In this document: positions 37,353-46,953 of the stretch, piece after piece
Position numbering within the stretch: position 1 is the first letter of the stretch
Layout: each line of letters begins with the position of its first letter
Assembly: GCA_003945285.1 (NCBI GenBank)
Contig: AP019005.1
Location: 1,626,001-1,690,000 of the forward strand
DNA: 64,000 nt
Source: Hydrogenimonas sp.
GTDB taxonomy: Bacteria > Campylobacterota > Campylobacteria > Campylobacterales > Hydrogenimonadaceae
Reading direction: 5' to 3'
Translations under genes and position numbers: made by a program
The notes under the pieces: generated by a model
Seen by the model: the letters and a program-made list of their open reading frames with translations, nothing else
Told to the model about the DNA's origin: nothing
Databases searched by the model: none

Positions 37353-38138
37353 CTAAGTTTTGTAAATATCCGCGTAGCTCTTGCGCGGAATGATCTTTAT
37401 GACATCGACCGGGCAGAGTTCGACACACGCCCCGCACCCGTTGCACGCCTCTCTGATCTCGGGAAGCATACCGCCACCATCGGCTGCGACCATTCCTATC
37501 GCGAGCGTATGGTCGGGATGGAAAGGGCACATATCGGCACATATCGTACAGGACTCCTCGCCGCGATGTTTTTCAAGTTTTACAAGAAGCTCCTTCTGCA
37601 GCTTCACCTTCTCCGGATCGTTCGGATCGATCTCCACTTTTCTGCTGCTGCGTTCGGCCTCTGTCAGAACTTTTGTATGGTCATATATTCGGTCTATCCC
37701 CTCATCAGGAACCGGTTTGCCGATTTTCGCCAGACATCCGTCAGGGTTGTGGACCAGAGCTATACCCATATGGACATATTCGATACTGTCATGTTCATGA
37801 TCGAGTGCACCGCTCGGGCATGCAAGAATGCACGGAAACGCTTCACAAAGGTAGCATCCGCGTTCTCTAGGCTCTATATAGGCCATACCGACTCCGGCCT
37901 TGCCGTCTATATCCTCCAAAAGTATGGAGTCGTAGGGGCATACCTGCAGGCACTGTCCGCACTTTATACAGAGCCCGAGAAACTCATCCTCTTCCACGGC
38001 TCCCGGGGGCCTTAGGCGAGGCTCTGCCGGTTTTAGATACGGCCCACCGACGATTCCGGCGGCGGCGACCAGGCCCAACACTCCCAGGCCGGAGATCTGC
38101 TGGATAAATTTACGCCTCTTCTTCTCTTCAGGTGTCAT
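37353..38138 (-). CDS. nosG: NosG (NapG-like) periplasmic ferredoxin
   Basis: A 261-residue protein with a twin-arginine-type start (KKRRKFIQQISGLGVLGL) and four cysteine clusters: CIKCGQCLQVCP, CYLCEAFPCILACP, CTICADMCP and CNGCGACVELCP. It is exported folded and pairs with NosH. The ATG overlaps the nosD stop by four bases. Confidence 0.92.
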   Translation of the reverse strand: MTPEEKKRRKFIQQISGLGVLGLVAAAGIVGGPYLKPAEPRLRPPGAVEEDEFLGLCIKCGQCLQVCPYDSILLEDIDGKAGVGMAYIEPRERGCYLCEAFPCILACPSGALDHEHDSIEYVHMGIALVHNPDGCLAKIGKPVPDEGIDRIYDHTKVLTEAERSSRKVEIDPNDPEKVKLQKELLVKLEKHRGEESCTICADMCPFHPDHTLAIGMVAADGGGMLPEIREACNGCGACVELCPVDVIKIIPRKSYADIYKT

Positions 38139-39373
38139 CGTGCTACCCCTCTTTCTAGATCTTTTTCAAACATGACCGGATGAGCATCGCTCAGCAGTTT
38201 CACAGGTTCCGAAATAGGTGCCAGTTTGGCAAGAAAATTCATAATCGTAATTACCGGCGAAGCGTAAAAGAATTTGACATTTGGGTTGAGAAGCCACATT
38301 CTGTCCGCATAGTAATATAGTGTATACGGGGTGTCTCCTACACCGTCCCTGTCTTTGTCAAATCCTTCGTAGTCATCCCAGTAGTTTCCGTCCCAGTGGT
38401 TCTGCGACGAGTGCATCAGGTTCTCGTCATCGTCAACCACATTTTCTATATTCCCCTTGAAGATGTTGCCTACGATATTGTTCGCTATGCTCAGTGAGTG
38501 GAAATGGATCCCCTCGGAGTTGTATATTATTCTGTTGCCAGTGATCGTATTGTTCTGATCGGGCTCATAGGGCGAACGGTCGATATAGAGCCCTCTTGCA
38601 CAATAGATTACGGTATTGTCCTTTATGACGAAATTACTCGCATCTTTGAGCCCGATTCCCAGGCCTGTGGTCCCCAGCGAGTTCTTTATTATATTGCCTA
38701 TCGCAACGGTATCCCTGGAGTACATGAAAAATATACCTACAGAGTTGTGCTCATACCTGTTGTTCAGCACATCATTCCTTCCCGTATACATGAAGTGGAG
38801 CGAATAGCGGCTGTACTCCCCGAAATTATCTGCAATGGTATTGCCGTGGGAGTACCAGACAACTACATCCCTAGAGTGCGTAACATGGTTCCCGCTTATG
38901 TTGTTGTCATTGCTGTACCAGAGCCTGATCGCGTCGCCCCTCAGGCCCAGTGAGTACGGCTTGGAGCGAATCCAGTTACGGGTTACGGACGAGTTGCTCA
39001 CCTGCTCCAGGTCTATACCGAACAGACAGTCGTCTATTTTGCAGTTGTCTATTGTGACGTGATCAGCCTTCTTAACGGAGACAGCGGCATCGATGGATTG
39101 ATGCTCGCTTCCGCTTCCCACGATGGTAAGGTTTTTCAACGTAACATAGGAGCTTCTGATCTTTATGACCGTCCCGTTCCCATCACCCACAATCTTAGCA
39201 CCTCTGTCTATACCGTCGATTATCAGGGGCTTCTCGATCAGGATATTGCCCCGGTACTCCCCCGCCGGAAGTTCGAGCCTGGACCCCGGTTCGGCACGGT
39301 CTATCGCCTCCTGCAGTACATTGGAGTACGCAAGTGATAGAGCGAAAAGAATCAGAAAACCGGCTCTAGCCAC
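38135..39373 (-). CDS. nosD: NosD periplasmic beta-helix protein
   Basis: About 412 residues from the GTG at 39373, placed 10 bases after the nosB stop with GGGGGAG upstream. A longer frame to 39523 would lie inside nosB and hide the signal peptide (ARAGFLILFALSLAYS). The body is a right-handed parallel beta-helix with repeated NxI/NxF turns (CASH repeats), for example NNISGNHVTHSRDVVVWYSH. It partners NosFY in Cu-Z assembly. Confidence 0.93.
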   Translation of the reverse strand: MARAGFLILFALSLAYSNVLQEAIDRAEPGSRLELPAGEYRGNILIEKPLIIDGIDRGAKIVGDGNGTVIKIRSSYVTLKNLTIVGSGSEHQSIDAAVSVKKADHVTIDNCKIDDCLFGIDLEQVSNSSVTRNWIRSKPYSLGLRGDAIRLWYSNDNNISGNHVTHSRDVVVWYSHGNTIADNFGEYSRYSLHFMYTGRNDVLNNRYEHNSVGIFFMYSRDTVAIGNIIKNSLGTTGLGIGLKDASNFVIKDNTVIYCARGLYIDRSPYEPDQNNTITGNRIIYNSEGIHFHSLSIANNIVGNIFKGNIENVVDDDENLMHSSQNHWDGNYWDDYEGFDKDRDGVGDTPYTLYYYADRMWLLNPNVKFFYASPVITIMNFLAKLAPISEPVKLLSDAHPVMFEKDLERGVAR

Positions 39374-39383
39374 AACGCTCCCC

Positions 39384-40172
39384 CTATGCCGCCTCTGCTC
39401 TCTGCCTGCGTGCTTTGCGTTTGGAGATGATCGCAAGAAGAGAGAAGAGGGAGATGGCCAGAAGAAGCCAGAAACCGGTCGTCGGGTAGGAGTGCGTAGT
39501 AAACTGCGCAACCTTTCCGTCACCGAAGACCGTCGGCATGAACGGTTTTATCTTGAAAGCTCCCCATGAGTGCATATGGTGGCCGAACCAGTAGAGCCAG
39601 TAGGCATAAAAACCCAGAAAGATAAGCGGCAGAAATACTGGTATCAGCATCAGCAGATCCAATATTTTCGAGTCGTACAGAATGTAGTAGACCATCAAAA
39701 GAGCAACGAAGACGAGCGCGTACGGTGCAAGTGCCCTCAGATACGGCGCGCCCCTCTCCATAGGATCCATCCCGATATAGTGGTTGATCGTATTCATCTC
39801 ATGCACATCGCCGCTGAAACCGTCGAAATGGTAATAGACCGGAATCCCTTCCGGGAACGTCTCTTTTGGATAGTTGGGAGCCTCCAGCGCCACATACCAT
39901 ATGGGAGCGGTGACTACAAAAAGCTCCGCATCTTCCTCTATCATCTTTTTCAGATCTCCCACCGCATCTTTCGGAGCGGTGTTGCTGACATACTGCCCTT
40001 TGCTGTAGTAGTTCCAGACTTTATAGGAGATAGCCGGAATCTCATCCGCCTTGCCGATTCTGGCCAACTCGACTACATTGTGGGTCAATACGGCCGGAAT
40101 CACGAACCAGTAAAGCAGAATTCCCAGTGCAATCAAGGTAAAAATCCTAGATTTGACCAGTGAATTTTTCAT
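39384..40172 (-). CDS. nosB: NosB membrane protein of clade II nos clusters
   Basis: A 262-residue protein with about five membrane helices: one at residues 10-30, then a periplasmic region of about 110 residues (YYHFDGFSGDVHEMN), then four helices with a GHHMHSWGAFKI loop. Size and position directly after nosZ match NosB, which is unique to Sec-type N2O reductase clusters. Its precise role is not settled. Confidence 0.85.
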   Translation of the reverse strand: MKNSLVKSRIFTLIALGILLYWFVIPAVLTHNVVELARIGKADEIPAISYKVWNYYSKGQYVSNTAPKDAVGDLKKMIEEDAELFVVTAPIWYVALEAPNYPKETFPEGIPVYYHFDGFSGDVHEMNTINHYIGMDPMERGAPYLRALAPYALVFVALLMVYYILYDSKILDLLMLIPVFLPLIFLGFYAYWLYWFGHHMHSWGAFKIKPFMPTVFGDGKVAQFTTHSYPTTGFWLLLAISLFSLLAIISKRKARRQRAEAA

Positions 40173-40327
40173 AAGAAGTTCCTTTCATTCGGGAATTAGT
40201 AGATTATACCCCAACTACATGTAAAAATATTTTGACTGAAATCAATATTATTCCTGAAAATTATATTATTAATTAATTGAAAAAATACTTTTATATGCAA
40301 TTGCGGTAATGTTTCCCTTTTGGGAGA

Positions 40328-40353
40328 GGGATCGGGATTGTTATCCCGATCCC
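40328..40353 (-). terminator. Strong hairpin after nosZ
   Basis: A perfect 11-bp stem GGGATCGGGAT/ATCCCGATCCC with a four-base loop, nine bases after the nosZ stop. No T-run follows on the minus strand. It may attenuate transcription into nosB or protect the 3' end of the nosZ message. Confidence 0.6.
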
Positions 40354-40361
40354 ATATTGCA

Positions 40362-42965
40362 TCAGAAGAGGTTGGCGTTTTCGTCAACCCATTTGAAGTA
40401 CTCGATGATATCTTTAACTTCCTGGTCGCTCATACCCTGGTTGGGCATTCGCAGATTGAAGTAGTCGATCATCGACTTGACATACGGATCTTTGTACATC
40501 TTTTCAGGGTTCTTGATGAAGTTGTAAACCCACTGCTCTCCGTTCTCATGGCGCTGGAGAACACCTGTAAGGTCAGGTCCGGAGCTAACTTTTCCGATGA
40601 CGTGACAACCGCCGCAGCCTCCCTCGTTAAAGGCTACTTCTCCTCTTTTTGCGGCTTCACTCATAGGAGTCGCAACTTTTCTGATAAGAAGGTCGCGTGC
40701 ACGGATACCGACATCCGCCGTCTTGACCATATACTGCCAGATCATATTTTCAAAGAGAATTGCTTTTTCGAGATCACCCTTCTTGTAATACTCGTCGGCT
40801 TTCTTCTTCTGTTCAGGAATCTTGCCGTACTGGTCGAGCGCATCCTGCACAAGAGCTTTTATCGTAGGATACTTCTCGTAATGGTTCTCTTTGAGGAACT
40901 TGACGACACTCTGGATGACTTTGTCGGTTGCGGCATTTGTCGCTACGATCTTGTCATACTCTTTCTTGAGCTCTTCCGGAGACATCTTCGCCATCTTCAG
41001 CTTCTGTGCTGAGACATACTTCTTGTTCGGATCTTTAACAGTCAGATAACCCATCATCTCCAGGTGCAGTGCCGAACAGAACTCGGTACAGTAGTAGGGG
41101 AACACTCCCTCTCTGTCGGCTTTGAATGTAAGAGCCACCGTTTTGCCCGGTTCGAGCGAAGCGTGAACGTTGTACTGATCCACCGTGAATCCGTGTGTCT
41201 CATCTTCCGCACGCTCCAGGTTTGTCAGGTAGAATGTAACGGTATCGCCGAGGTTGACATTGACATGTTCGGGGTTGATGTGAGATCGCACCACAGTTCC
41301 GTAGACATATACATGGTTCCCTTTACGGACAATCTTCTCCTGCCCTGCCAGAGTCTTCCCTTCATGAGTCTTTCCGGTAAACGGATTGGTGCCCATTTTG
41401 TAGCGTACATGCGTATGAAGCTTGCTTGCCCTGATAGCAACCGCCTGGTGCGGCTCTCCGAGAGGCAGAGGCATATCGTACAGAAGCTGCATCTTCTTGC
41501 CGCTTATATCTATAAGCTGGTGGTTCTGCGGATGCAGAGGTCCTATCTCATTGAAGCGGTCGATCGCCAGTTTGTTCAGAGCGATGATATATTCACCCTG
41601 CGGATCTTCAGTCTTACCCTCCATTCCGCACAGATGTCCGATGTTGTAGTTGACATTGACACGGTCTTCCACTTTACACTGCAGGTAGTTCCATTTTACG
41701 ACCTGACTGTCGACATACAAAGAGGTGTATATTTCGCCTTCCGTCTTCCACTTCGGTCCATACTGGTTGTGGAGTGGTCCAAGGCCGAGTTCCGCCTGGC
41801 AGTGAGCCGCTTTTTTGAGATCTAGAATCGGAATACCGCAGGGGTCTTTTCCGGCATAGTCGCGGTTTTTGATAAGTTTCTGGATTTTTTCCCAGCTGTA
41901 TACAGTCGCATGAGTATCGAGCTTACCGCATACAACGATATACTTTCCGTCCGGGCTCACATCGACTCCGTGGGGAGATTTGGGCTCCGGAATGAGGAAG
42001 AGCGCATCGTTTTTGACCGCCACTTCGATCGGAATGACCCTGTGCCCGTTTATCACTTTTACATTCTTCGGGTTTTCGGCAAGTTTGGCCAGCTTCTTCC
42101 AGTTGTATACATGAAGGAAGTCGGTATCGTTCCTACTCATACCAGCTTCAAACGGCGGAAGACCCTTCTCTATACCGCCCGTATACATCTCGGAGTTGAA
42201 GGAGTTGGTGAAGCCCCAGCCGTAGCTCGCCTCTTTACCGGCATCGGAGAGATCCTGCATATAGGGCGGCATCTCGATCGTGAAAGATTTTTCAGGAATG
42301 ATCCTGCCCTTCTTGTGGTCGAATTTCCATACCGTCACACCGCCGCGATAAGTCTCTTTGTACTCTTCAATCGGATGGTAGTTGTTGTCGAACGGTGCCG
42401 CATACTGGCACGCCTCGAGAATATACTCGCTGTTGGGAGTGAAGAAGGCGCCGCCGTGGTCCGATTTGAAAATCGGGTTAACCACGATCTGTTTGGTAAC
42501 GAAGTCCGAAAGATCGATAACGGCCAGACGCGGGTTCGCCTTGTCGTTTATGACAAGCCATTTGCCGTCGTAGCGACCGTTCGTTTCAGAGATTGCCGGG
42601 TGGTGGGTATCACCCCATGTAATCTCTTTTCCGCGTATCCAACCCTGCTTCAAGATCTTTTTCGTATCGTCGTCATATCCCCACCCCTGCCACGGTTCCG
42701 GGGTAAAGACACCGATATACTTCAAAATACGCATAGAAGGGACTCCATATACTATAACCTGCCCGGATTGCCCGCCCGAACTGAAAACTATATATTTGTC
42801 CCTTCCGCCGCTTGGCGTATAGGTCTTGGCCGCCGCGAGCAGATCCTGCTGCGTCAAACCGCGCTCCTTCATCACTTTTTCAAGCTCAGAAGCCGCGGAA
42901 GCCATTGACACGCCAACCATCGTTCCGATAGCTACCATAGATAGCTTCTTGATGATTGAACCCAT
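40362..42965 (-). CDS. nosZ: Nitrous oxide reductase, Sec-type (clade II) with C-terminal cytochrome c domain
   Basis: Periplasmic enzyme reducing N2O to N2, 867 residues. The Sec signal (residues 1-24, SMASA) lacks twin arginines, marking clade II. A seven-bladed propeller with His ligands (HHPA, HGGAFF, SPHGVD, GLGPLH, EPHQAV) would hold Cu-Z. A cupredoxin domain with YYCTEFCSALHLEMMGY binds CuA. The extra C-terminal heme domain (GCGGCHVIGKV) is typical of Campylobacterota NosZ. SD AAGGAGGTAGC precedes the ATG. A PAS protein gene is divergent. Confidence 0.97.
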   Translation of the reverse strand: MGSIIKKLSMVAIGTMVGVSMASAASELEKVMKERGLTQQDLLAAAKTYTPSGGRDKYIVFSSGGQSGQVIVYGVPSMRILKYIGVFTPEPWQGWGYDDDTKKILKQGWIRGKEITWGDTHHPAISETNGRYDGKWLVINDKANPRLAVIDLSDFVTKQIVVNPIFKSDHGGAFFTPNSEYILEACQYAAPFDNNYHPIEEYKETYRGGVTVWKFDHKKGRIIPEKSFTIEMPPYMQDLSDAGKEASYGWGFTNSFNSEMYTGGIEKGLPPFEAGMSRNDTDFLHVYNWKKLAKLAENPKNVKVINGHRVIPIEVAVKNDALFLIPEPKSPHGVDVSPDGKYIVVCGKLDTHATVYSWEKIQKLIKNRDYAGKDPCGIPILDLKKAAHCQAELGLGPLHNQYGPKWKTEGEIYTSLYVDSQVVKWNYLQCKVEDRVNVNYNIGHLCGMEGKTEDPQGEYIIALNKLAIDRFNEIGPLHPQNHQLIDISGKKMQLLYDMPLPLGEPHQAVAIRASKLHTHVRYKMGTNPFTGKTHEGKTLAGQEKIVRKGNHVYVYGTVVRSHINPEHVNVNLGDTVTFYLTNLERAEDETHGFTVDQYNVHASLEPGKTVALTFKADREGVFPYYCTEFCSALHLEMMGYLTVKDPNKKYVSAQKLKMAKMSPEELKKEYDKIVATNAATDKVIQSVVKFLKENHYEKYPTIKALVQDALDQYGKIPEQKKKADEYYKKGDLEKAILFENMIWQYMVKTADVGIRARDLLIRKVATPMSEAAKRGEVAFNEGGCGGCHVIGKVSSGPDLTGVLQRHENGEQWVYNFIKNPEKMYKDPYVKSMIDYFNLRMPNQGMSDQEVKDIIEYFKWVDENANLF

Positions 42966-43196
42966 GCTACCTCCTTAATATTTCCTGAATTGACAGGCTG
43001 AATTTTTCTATTAATGAAAAAATTCAAACTGCATATTAGAATAATAGTTAATTTAGTGTTAATTTTTCTTGAAATCACCCCAGATTCTTTACGAAAAAAT
43101 TATAATGCTTATAATATTGGCTTTTTCAATGGCCTTTGGCGTCCGCCAGCTCCAAAATTGGCTACAATATTGGAAAATGAAGCATAAGGAGAGACA

Positions 43197-43727
43197 ATGG
43201 CTCAACAAAGACCGATGCCGATAGATGTAGAGATAGTTCTGGACAACAGCAAATATATCGAAAGCGAGACCGATATACACGGTAACATAGTCGCCTGTAA
43301 CGACTACTTCGCCGAAATATCGGGCTACTCCAAAGATGAGCTTATCGGGCAGCCCCACAATATAGTACGCCATCCCGATATGCCCAAAATCATTTTCAAA
43401 ATATTGTGGGATCGTATCCGCAGCGGCCACAATATAACCGCCGTCATCAAAAATATGGCCAAAGACGGTCGATACTACTGGGTCTTTACCCATTTCGAGA
43501 TAATACGGGATATAAACACGAAAGAGATCAAAGGGTACAGGGCCTACAGGAAGATGGTCTCGCCCCACATCAAAAAGGTACTCGACCCCCTCTATAAAAG
43601 ATTGACCGAAATAGAGAAAGAGGGAGGCATGGAGGCCAGCGAAAAGGCTCTGAACGAATTTTTACACGAAGGGGGTGAACATATCACTCTCGATAATCTG
43701 ATGGAGGAGATACACCGGTTCTATTAA
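43197..43727 (+). CDS. Single-PAS protein (Aer-like sensor, no output domain)
   Basis: A 176-residue soluble protein. Residues 20-130 form a PAS domain of the Aer group, with GNIVACNDYFAEISGYSKDELIGQPHNIVRHPDMPK and a DGRYYWVFTHFEIIRD strand. The remaining helical tail (FLHEGGEHITLDNLMEEIHRFY) has no methyl-accepting or kinase domain. SD AAGGAGA precedes the ATG. It is divergent from nosZ and shares a 231-base intergenic region, so a redox-sensing role near N2O respiration is possible. Confidence 0.88.
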   Translation: MAQQRPMPIDVEIVLDNSKYIESETDIHGNIVACNDYFAEISGYSKDELIGQPHNIVRHPDMPKIIFKILWDRIRSGHNITAVIKNMAKDGRYYWVFTHFEIIRDINTKEIKGYRAYRKMVSPHIKKVLDPLYKRLTEIEKEGGMEASEKALNEFLHEGGEHITLDNLMEEIHRFY

Positions 43728-43733
43728 TTTAAA

Positions 43734-43780
43734 CAAATAGCGGGCAAAGCCCGCTATTTGGCGGGGACTGACCGTCCCCT
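43734..43780 (+). terminator. Double hairpin after the PAS gene
   Basis: A perfect 12-bp stem CAAATAGCGGGC/GCCCGCTATTTG with an AAA loop (43734-43760), followed by GGGGAC-TGACC-GTCCCC (43763-43779). It lies seven bases after the stop and likely ends transcription, though no T-run follows. Confidence 0.6.
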
Positions 43781-43913
43781 GCACCCCCCTAAAGCTTCGA
43801 AATCACAGATTTCGAGATAATGATTCCGATTGAGCTTAATACCCGTCATTAATCCAAATTCGCAAAAGTGGCAAAGCCCGCTATTTGGCGGGGACTGGCC
43901 GTCCCCTGCACCA
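43748..43913. repeat. Directly repeated hairpin unit
   Basis: About 36 bases (AAGCCCGCTATTTGGCGGGG, ACTGRCC, GTCCCCTGCACC) occur at about 43747-43783 and again at about 43873-43911 with one difference. Between them is AT-rich filler with TCGAAATCACAGATTTCGA, a small palindrome. No gene was seen in 43728-43971. Confidence 0.8.
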
Positions 43914-43971
43914 CCTGAAGCTTTAAAAGGAGCGTAGCGCAGTCTCTTTCTGGATGATTTTACGTCTCTGT

Positions 43972-46164
43972 TTAACTAGCGGGGGCCTTAAGCAGAGAGG
44001 CTCCCACCTCCTTTTCCAGCCACTCGAAGAGTCTGTCGAAAGGGGTATTGGGCTCCAGCGTAGTGCGGTTTCCTATCATAATGAGCTTGCTTTTTGCTCG
44101 TGTCATCGCGACGTTCAGCCGGCGGCTATCCTTTACGAAACCTATCTCCCGGGCCAGGTTGGAGCGCACGAAGGATATAATTACAACCTCTTTCTCTCTC
44201 CCCTGGAAACCGTCGACGCTCCTTACTTCACACTGCAGATCCTCTCTCTCCAGCATCTCTCTGATCAGCTTCACCTGCGAGAGGTAGGGGGTTATTATCC
44301 CTATATCTCCCTCCTTCACACCGCACTCTACAAGAGATTTAACGGCCGAAGTAACCAGTCCGGCTTCGAACTCGTTCTCGTATGAGGTGGAGCGCGGCCT
44401 GAGTCTCTCGTCGGCATCGACGGAGGGTGTATCGATGAAGGTGACAGCTTTTTCCGGCTCGATAAGACTCCTCTGGAAAGGGTCGGACGGAACCCTTTCG
44501 AGCTTCAGTATGCGGCCGGCCACGGAAGGGTCCGCCTCGAGGAGACCGTCGTACATAAGAGTATTTGGAAAATCCATTATCGTCCCGTTCATCCTGTACT
44601 GTACCCCCAGCATCGTGGAGACGATGCCTCCCGCCTGCATCAACCTCTCAAAGAGTGAGTCTCTGAGAATATCCAGACCGCTCAAAACGGTCGGGGGAAG
44701 CTGCCGGTGATCACCCGCCAGGACCGCTCTGGGCGCCCTCAACATCGGCAGCAGCGTAGAGGGCTCCATCTGCTGGCTCGCTTCGTCTATGACGGCAAGA
44801 TCGAAATATATCCCCTCGAGCGCTTCGGAGCCGACCATCCCGTTTGTAGAGAGAACGACATCGGCCCGGGTGACGATCCGCCGCACCGTCGCCTCCTCGA
44901 GTGCGCGAATCCTCTCAAAGAGCCTCTGAACCTTCTCATCCTCCGCTATCCACCGGGCCATGGACCTGATAGTCGCAGTATCTACACCGCGGTAACTCCT
45001 GCCTGAGGCTGCCAGGGTTCTTATTCTCTCTCTCGACATTCCGCGCAGACGGGCCGGAGTCGGTTTGGAGTGAACGTTTCTCGCCTCTATATGCTCACGT
45101 ACCTCCTCGACAAGCTCTCTTATCTCCGCGTTGGCCGGATCGTTTTCCATAAGGGTGAACAGCGCATAACGCTCCAGCCCCTCTCCCACCCTTGCCGGGT
45201 GCCCTATCCGGACCAAGTTGAGACCTTCTACCTTCGAAAGCTTTCTGAGCATATTGTCTACAGCGACATTCGAATCGGCGGACGCCAGGACTCTCTGCCC
45301 CCTTTTAACCGCCTGAACTATAACTTCGGTTACCGTGGTTGTCTTTCCCGTACCGGGCGGACCGTGAATGAGTACCGTTTCACTGCCGCCCAGGGCCGAA
45401 GAGACGGCCTCGAGCTGAGTTTCGTTGAGATCGCCGTTGAAGGCCTCTATTTCGGTCGTTGCGCTTTTCGAGGCGCTTTTCAGTCCCAAAACGATATCTC
45501 TCACGTCGGAATAGGGAGCTTTTATATGGCGCATCTTTTCGAGATTGCTCTCCATCCTTTTGAAAGTGATATCGTTGACATAGAGGTCGACCCTTATCCC
45601 TTCACTCCTTACCCATGCAGGCGGCTTTTGTGAAAATGCCGCCTCTATATAGTTTTTCGCAACAGACATCACGGTGGCCGTAAGGTCGCTTTTGAGAGGC
45701 TCTCCCCGGCTTATCAGGACTATGTCGCCGCTGCCTATCTCTGTATCTATCACCTTGTCTCGACTGAAGCGCACGATGAAAAGGTCGAACTTCATGCCTT
45801 CGCCGCGCCCTTTTAGTCCCAGTATGGCCCGGCCGTAAACCTCCCTTTCGCGCCCGCTCAGAGTGCGGATCTCGTTTCTCTGCGCATCCATCTCCGCCCT
45901 GCGCTCCAGATCTATCAGGCTCCTATACTCTTCGATGTAGTCGTGAATCCTCTTTATGCGGTGTTCCAGTTCACGACCGGGTATCATCTCTTTGGGAAGT
46001 TTGAAAAAGCTCTTTTTCGTGGGTATATAGAGAATCCAGCCGTCGGCTTCATATATTTTCGCTATGTTTGATGGTTTTATTTTATAGCGCCTGAGCTGTT
46101 TCAGGCGTGCCCGCTCGTCGAGGCGGGCTGGGAGAATGAAAGGGAGCGCCCTTTTTTGAGCCAT
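43972..46164 (-). CDS. Superfamily 1 DNA/RNA helicase, Upf1/IGHMBP2-like
   Basis: A 730-residue helicase. Motif I is GPPGTGKTTTV, motif II (Walker B) DEASQ, motif III GDHRQLPPT, motif V VDGFQGREKEVVIISFVRS and motif VI NVAMTRAKSKLIMIG. An N-terminal beta-barrel domain with an SGDIVLISRGEP stretch precedes the motor, as in IGHMBP2/SMUBP-2-like proteins. The substrate is unknown. Its start overlaps the DUF2231 stop by one base. Confidence 0.9.
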   Translation of the reverse strand: MAQKRALPFILPARLDERARLKQLRRYKIKPSNIAKIYEADGWILYIPTKKSFFKLPKEMIPGRELEHRIKRIHDYIEEYRSLIDLERRAEMDAQRNEIRTLSGREREVYGRAILGLKGRGEGMKFDLFIVRFSRDKVIDTEIGSGDIVLISRGEPLKSDLTATVMSVAKNYIEAAFSQKPPAWVRSEGIRVDLYVNDITFKRMESNLEKMRHIKAPYSDVRDIVLGLKSASKSATTEIEAFNGDLNETQLEAVSSALGGSETVLIHGPPGTGKTTTVTEVIVQAVKRGQRVLASADSNVAVDNMLRKLSKVEGLNLVRIGHPARVGEGLERYALFTLMENDPANAEIRELVEEVREHIEARNVHSKPTPARLRGMSRERIRTLAASGRSYRGVDTATIRSMARWIAEDEKVQRLFERIRALEEATVRRIVTRADVVLSTNGMVGSEALEGIYFDLAVIDEASQQMEPSTLLPMLRAPRAVLAGDHRQLPPTVLSGLDILRDSLFERLMQAGGIVSTMLGVQYRMNGTIMDFPNTLMYDGLLEADPSVAGRILKLERVPSDPFQRSLIEPEKAVTFIDTPSVDADERLRPRSTSYENEFEAGLVTSAVKSLVECGVKEGDIGIITPYLSQVKLIREMLEREDLQCEVRSVDGFQGREKEVVIISFVRSNLAREIGFVKDSRRLNVAMTRAKSKLIMIGNRTTLEPNTPFDRLFEWLEKEVGASLLKAPAS

Positions 46165-46937
46165 CAGTGGGTGGGAATCGGCACCGGTGAGCTGTTGTTC
46201 ATCTTAACGGGCTCAGACTCCCGGTAGGATGGAACGGCGCTGGCGTTCTCCTCGGCCGGCTTCTCGGAAACTGCAGGCTCCGCTGCAGGCTCTGCGGGAG
46301 AGGAAGGTACAATGACGGGGGCGGGGGCGGTAACATTGCCCTCTTCAGCAGCCGGAGCGGCCATGTTTTTATCGGCACACTCCGCTTTCGCCTTCTGAAG
46401 CTCCTCTTTCAGATCTTCCATATCGAACTCCATATCGTCGAGTCTATCCTGCAAACTCATAACCGGTTTCACGTTTACGCCATACTCGTAGACCAGTTCC
46501 CCTCCATCTTTTCCCTGCTTCAAAAGAACCGCTATGAAGATCAGCAGAAAAACTATGAAAGTGTTCCTCGCCCATGCTCTTCTTATCGCCATCGCTCCGG
46601 CTTTGAGAAGAAGCAGCACGGGTGTACCGTAGACAAGGTATGTTCCCAGCAGTTTGTGAAACTTCAGCTCCTCTTTCGCTTCCGGAGTAAGCAGAGAGAA
46701 GGCTTCCGAACCGTCGGCCTTGCCGGTAAAGAAGGCTCCGGCATAGACTATGACGGCCAGCGTAAGAAGAAATAGCGACGTTACACTGACCGCAGGCTTC
46801 TTCGCCTTCAGGTTTATAAGCTCTATAAGCAGAACGATTATAGGGATCGCCACTGCGAAGTGAACGAATATCGGGTGCACCAGGAGAGGCACATCGAACG
46901 GCAGCTTGACTGGTATGTCGATAATCGGAAGATTCAT
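46164..46937 (-). CDS. DUF2231-like membrane protein with Ala/Pro-rich tail
   Basis: A 257-residue protein from the ATG at 46937 (MNLPIIDIP), with AAGGAG upstream. Four helices include HPIFVHFAVAIPIIVLLIEL with conserved His, typical of DUF2231. Residues 160-190 form a coiled coil. The rest is a Pro/Ala/Glu-rich, probably periplasmic tail. Function unknown. Confidence 0.8.
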   Translation of the reverse strand: MNLPIIDIPVKLPFDVPLLVHPIFVHFAVAIPIIVLLIELINLKAKKPAVSVTSLFLLTLAVIVYAGAFFTGKADGSEAFSLLTPEAKEELKFHKLLGTYLVYGTPVLLLLKAGAMAIRRAWARNTFIVFLLIFIAVLLKQGKDGGELVYEYGVNVKPVMSLQDRLDDMEFDMEDLKEELQKAKAECADKNMAAPAAEEGNVTAPAPVIVPSSPAEPAAEPAVSEKPAEENASAVPSYRESEPVKMNNSSPVPIPTH

Positions 46938-46953
46938 GAAGGCTCCTTGTTTA

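Noticed and set aside
43748-43913. CRISPR array
   Set aside because: Only two repeat copies, each a self-complementary hairpin, with a single AT-rich spacer of about 90 bases and no cas genes.
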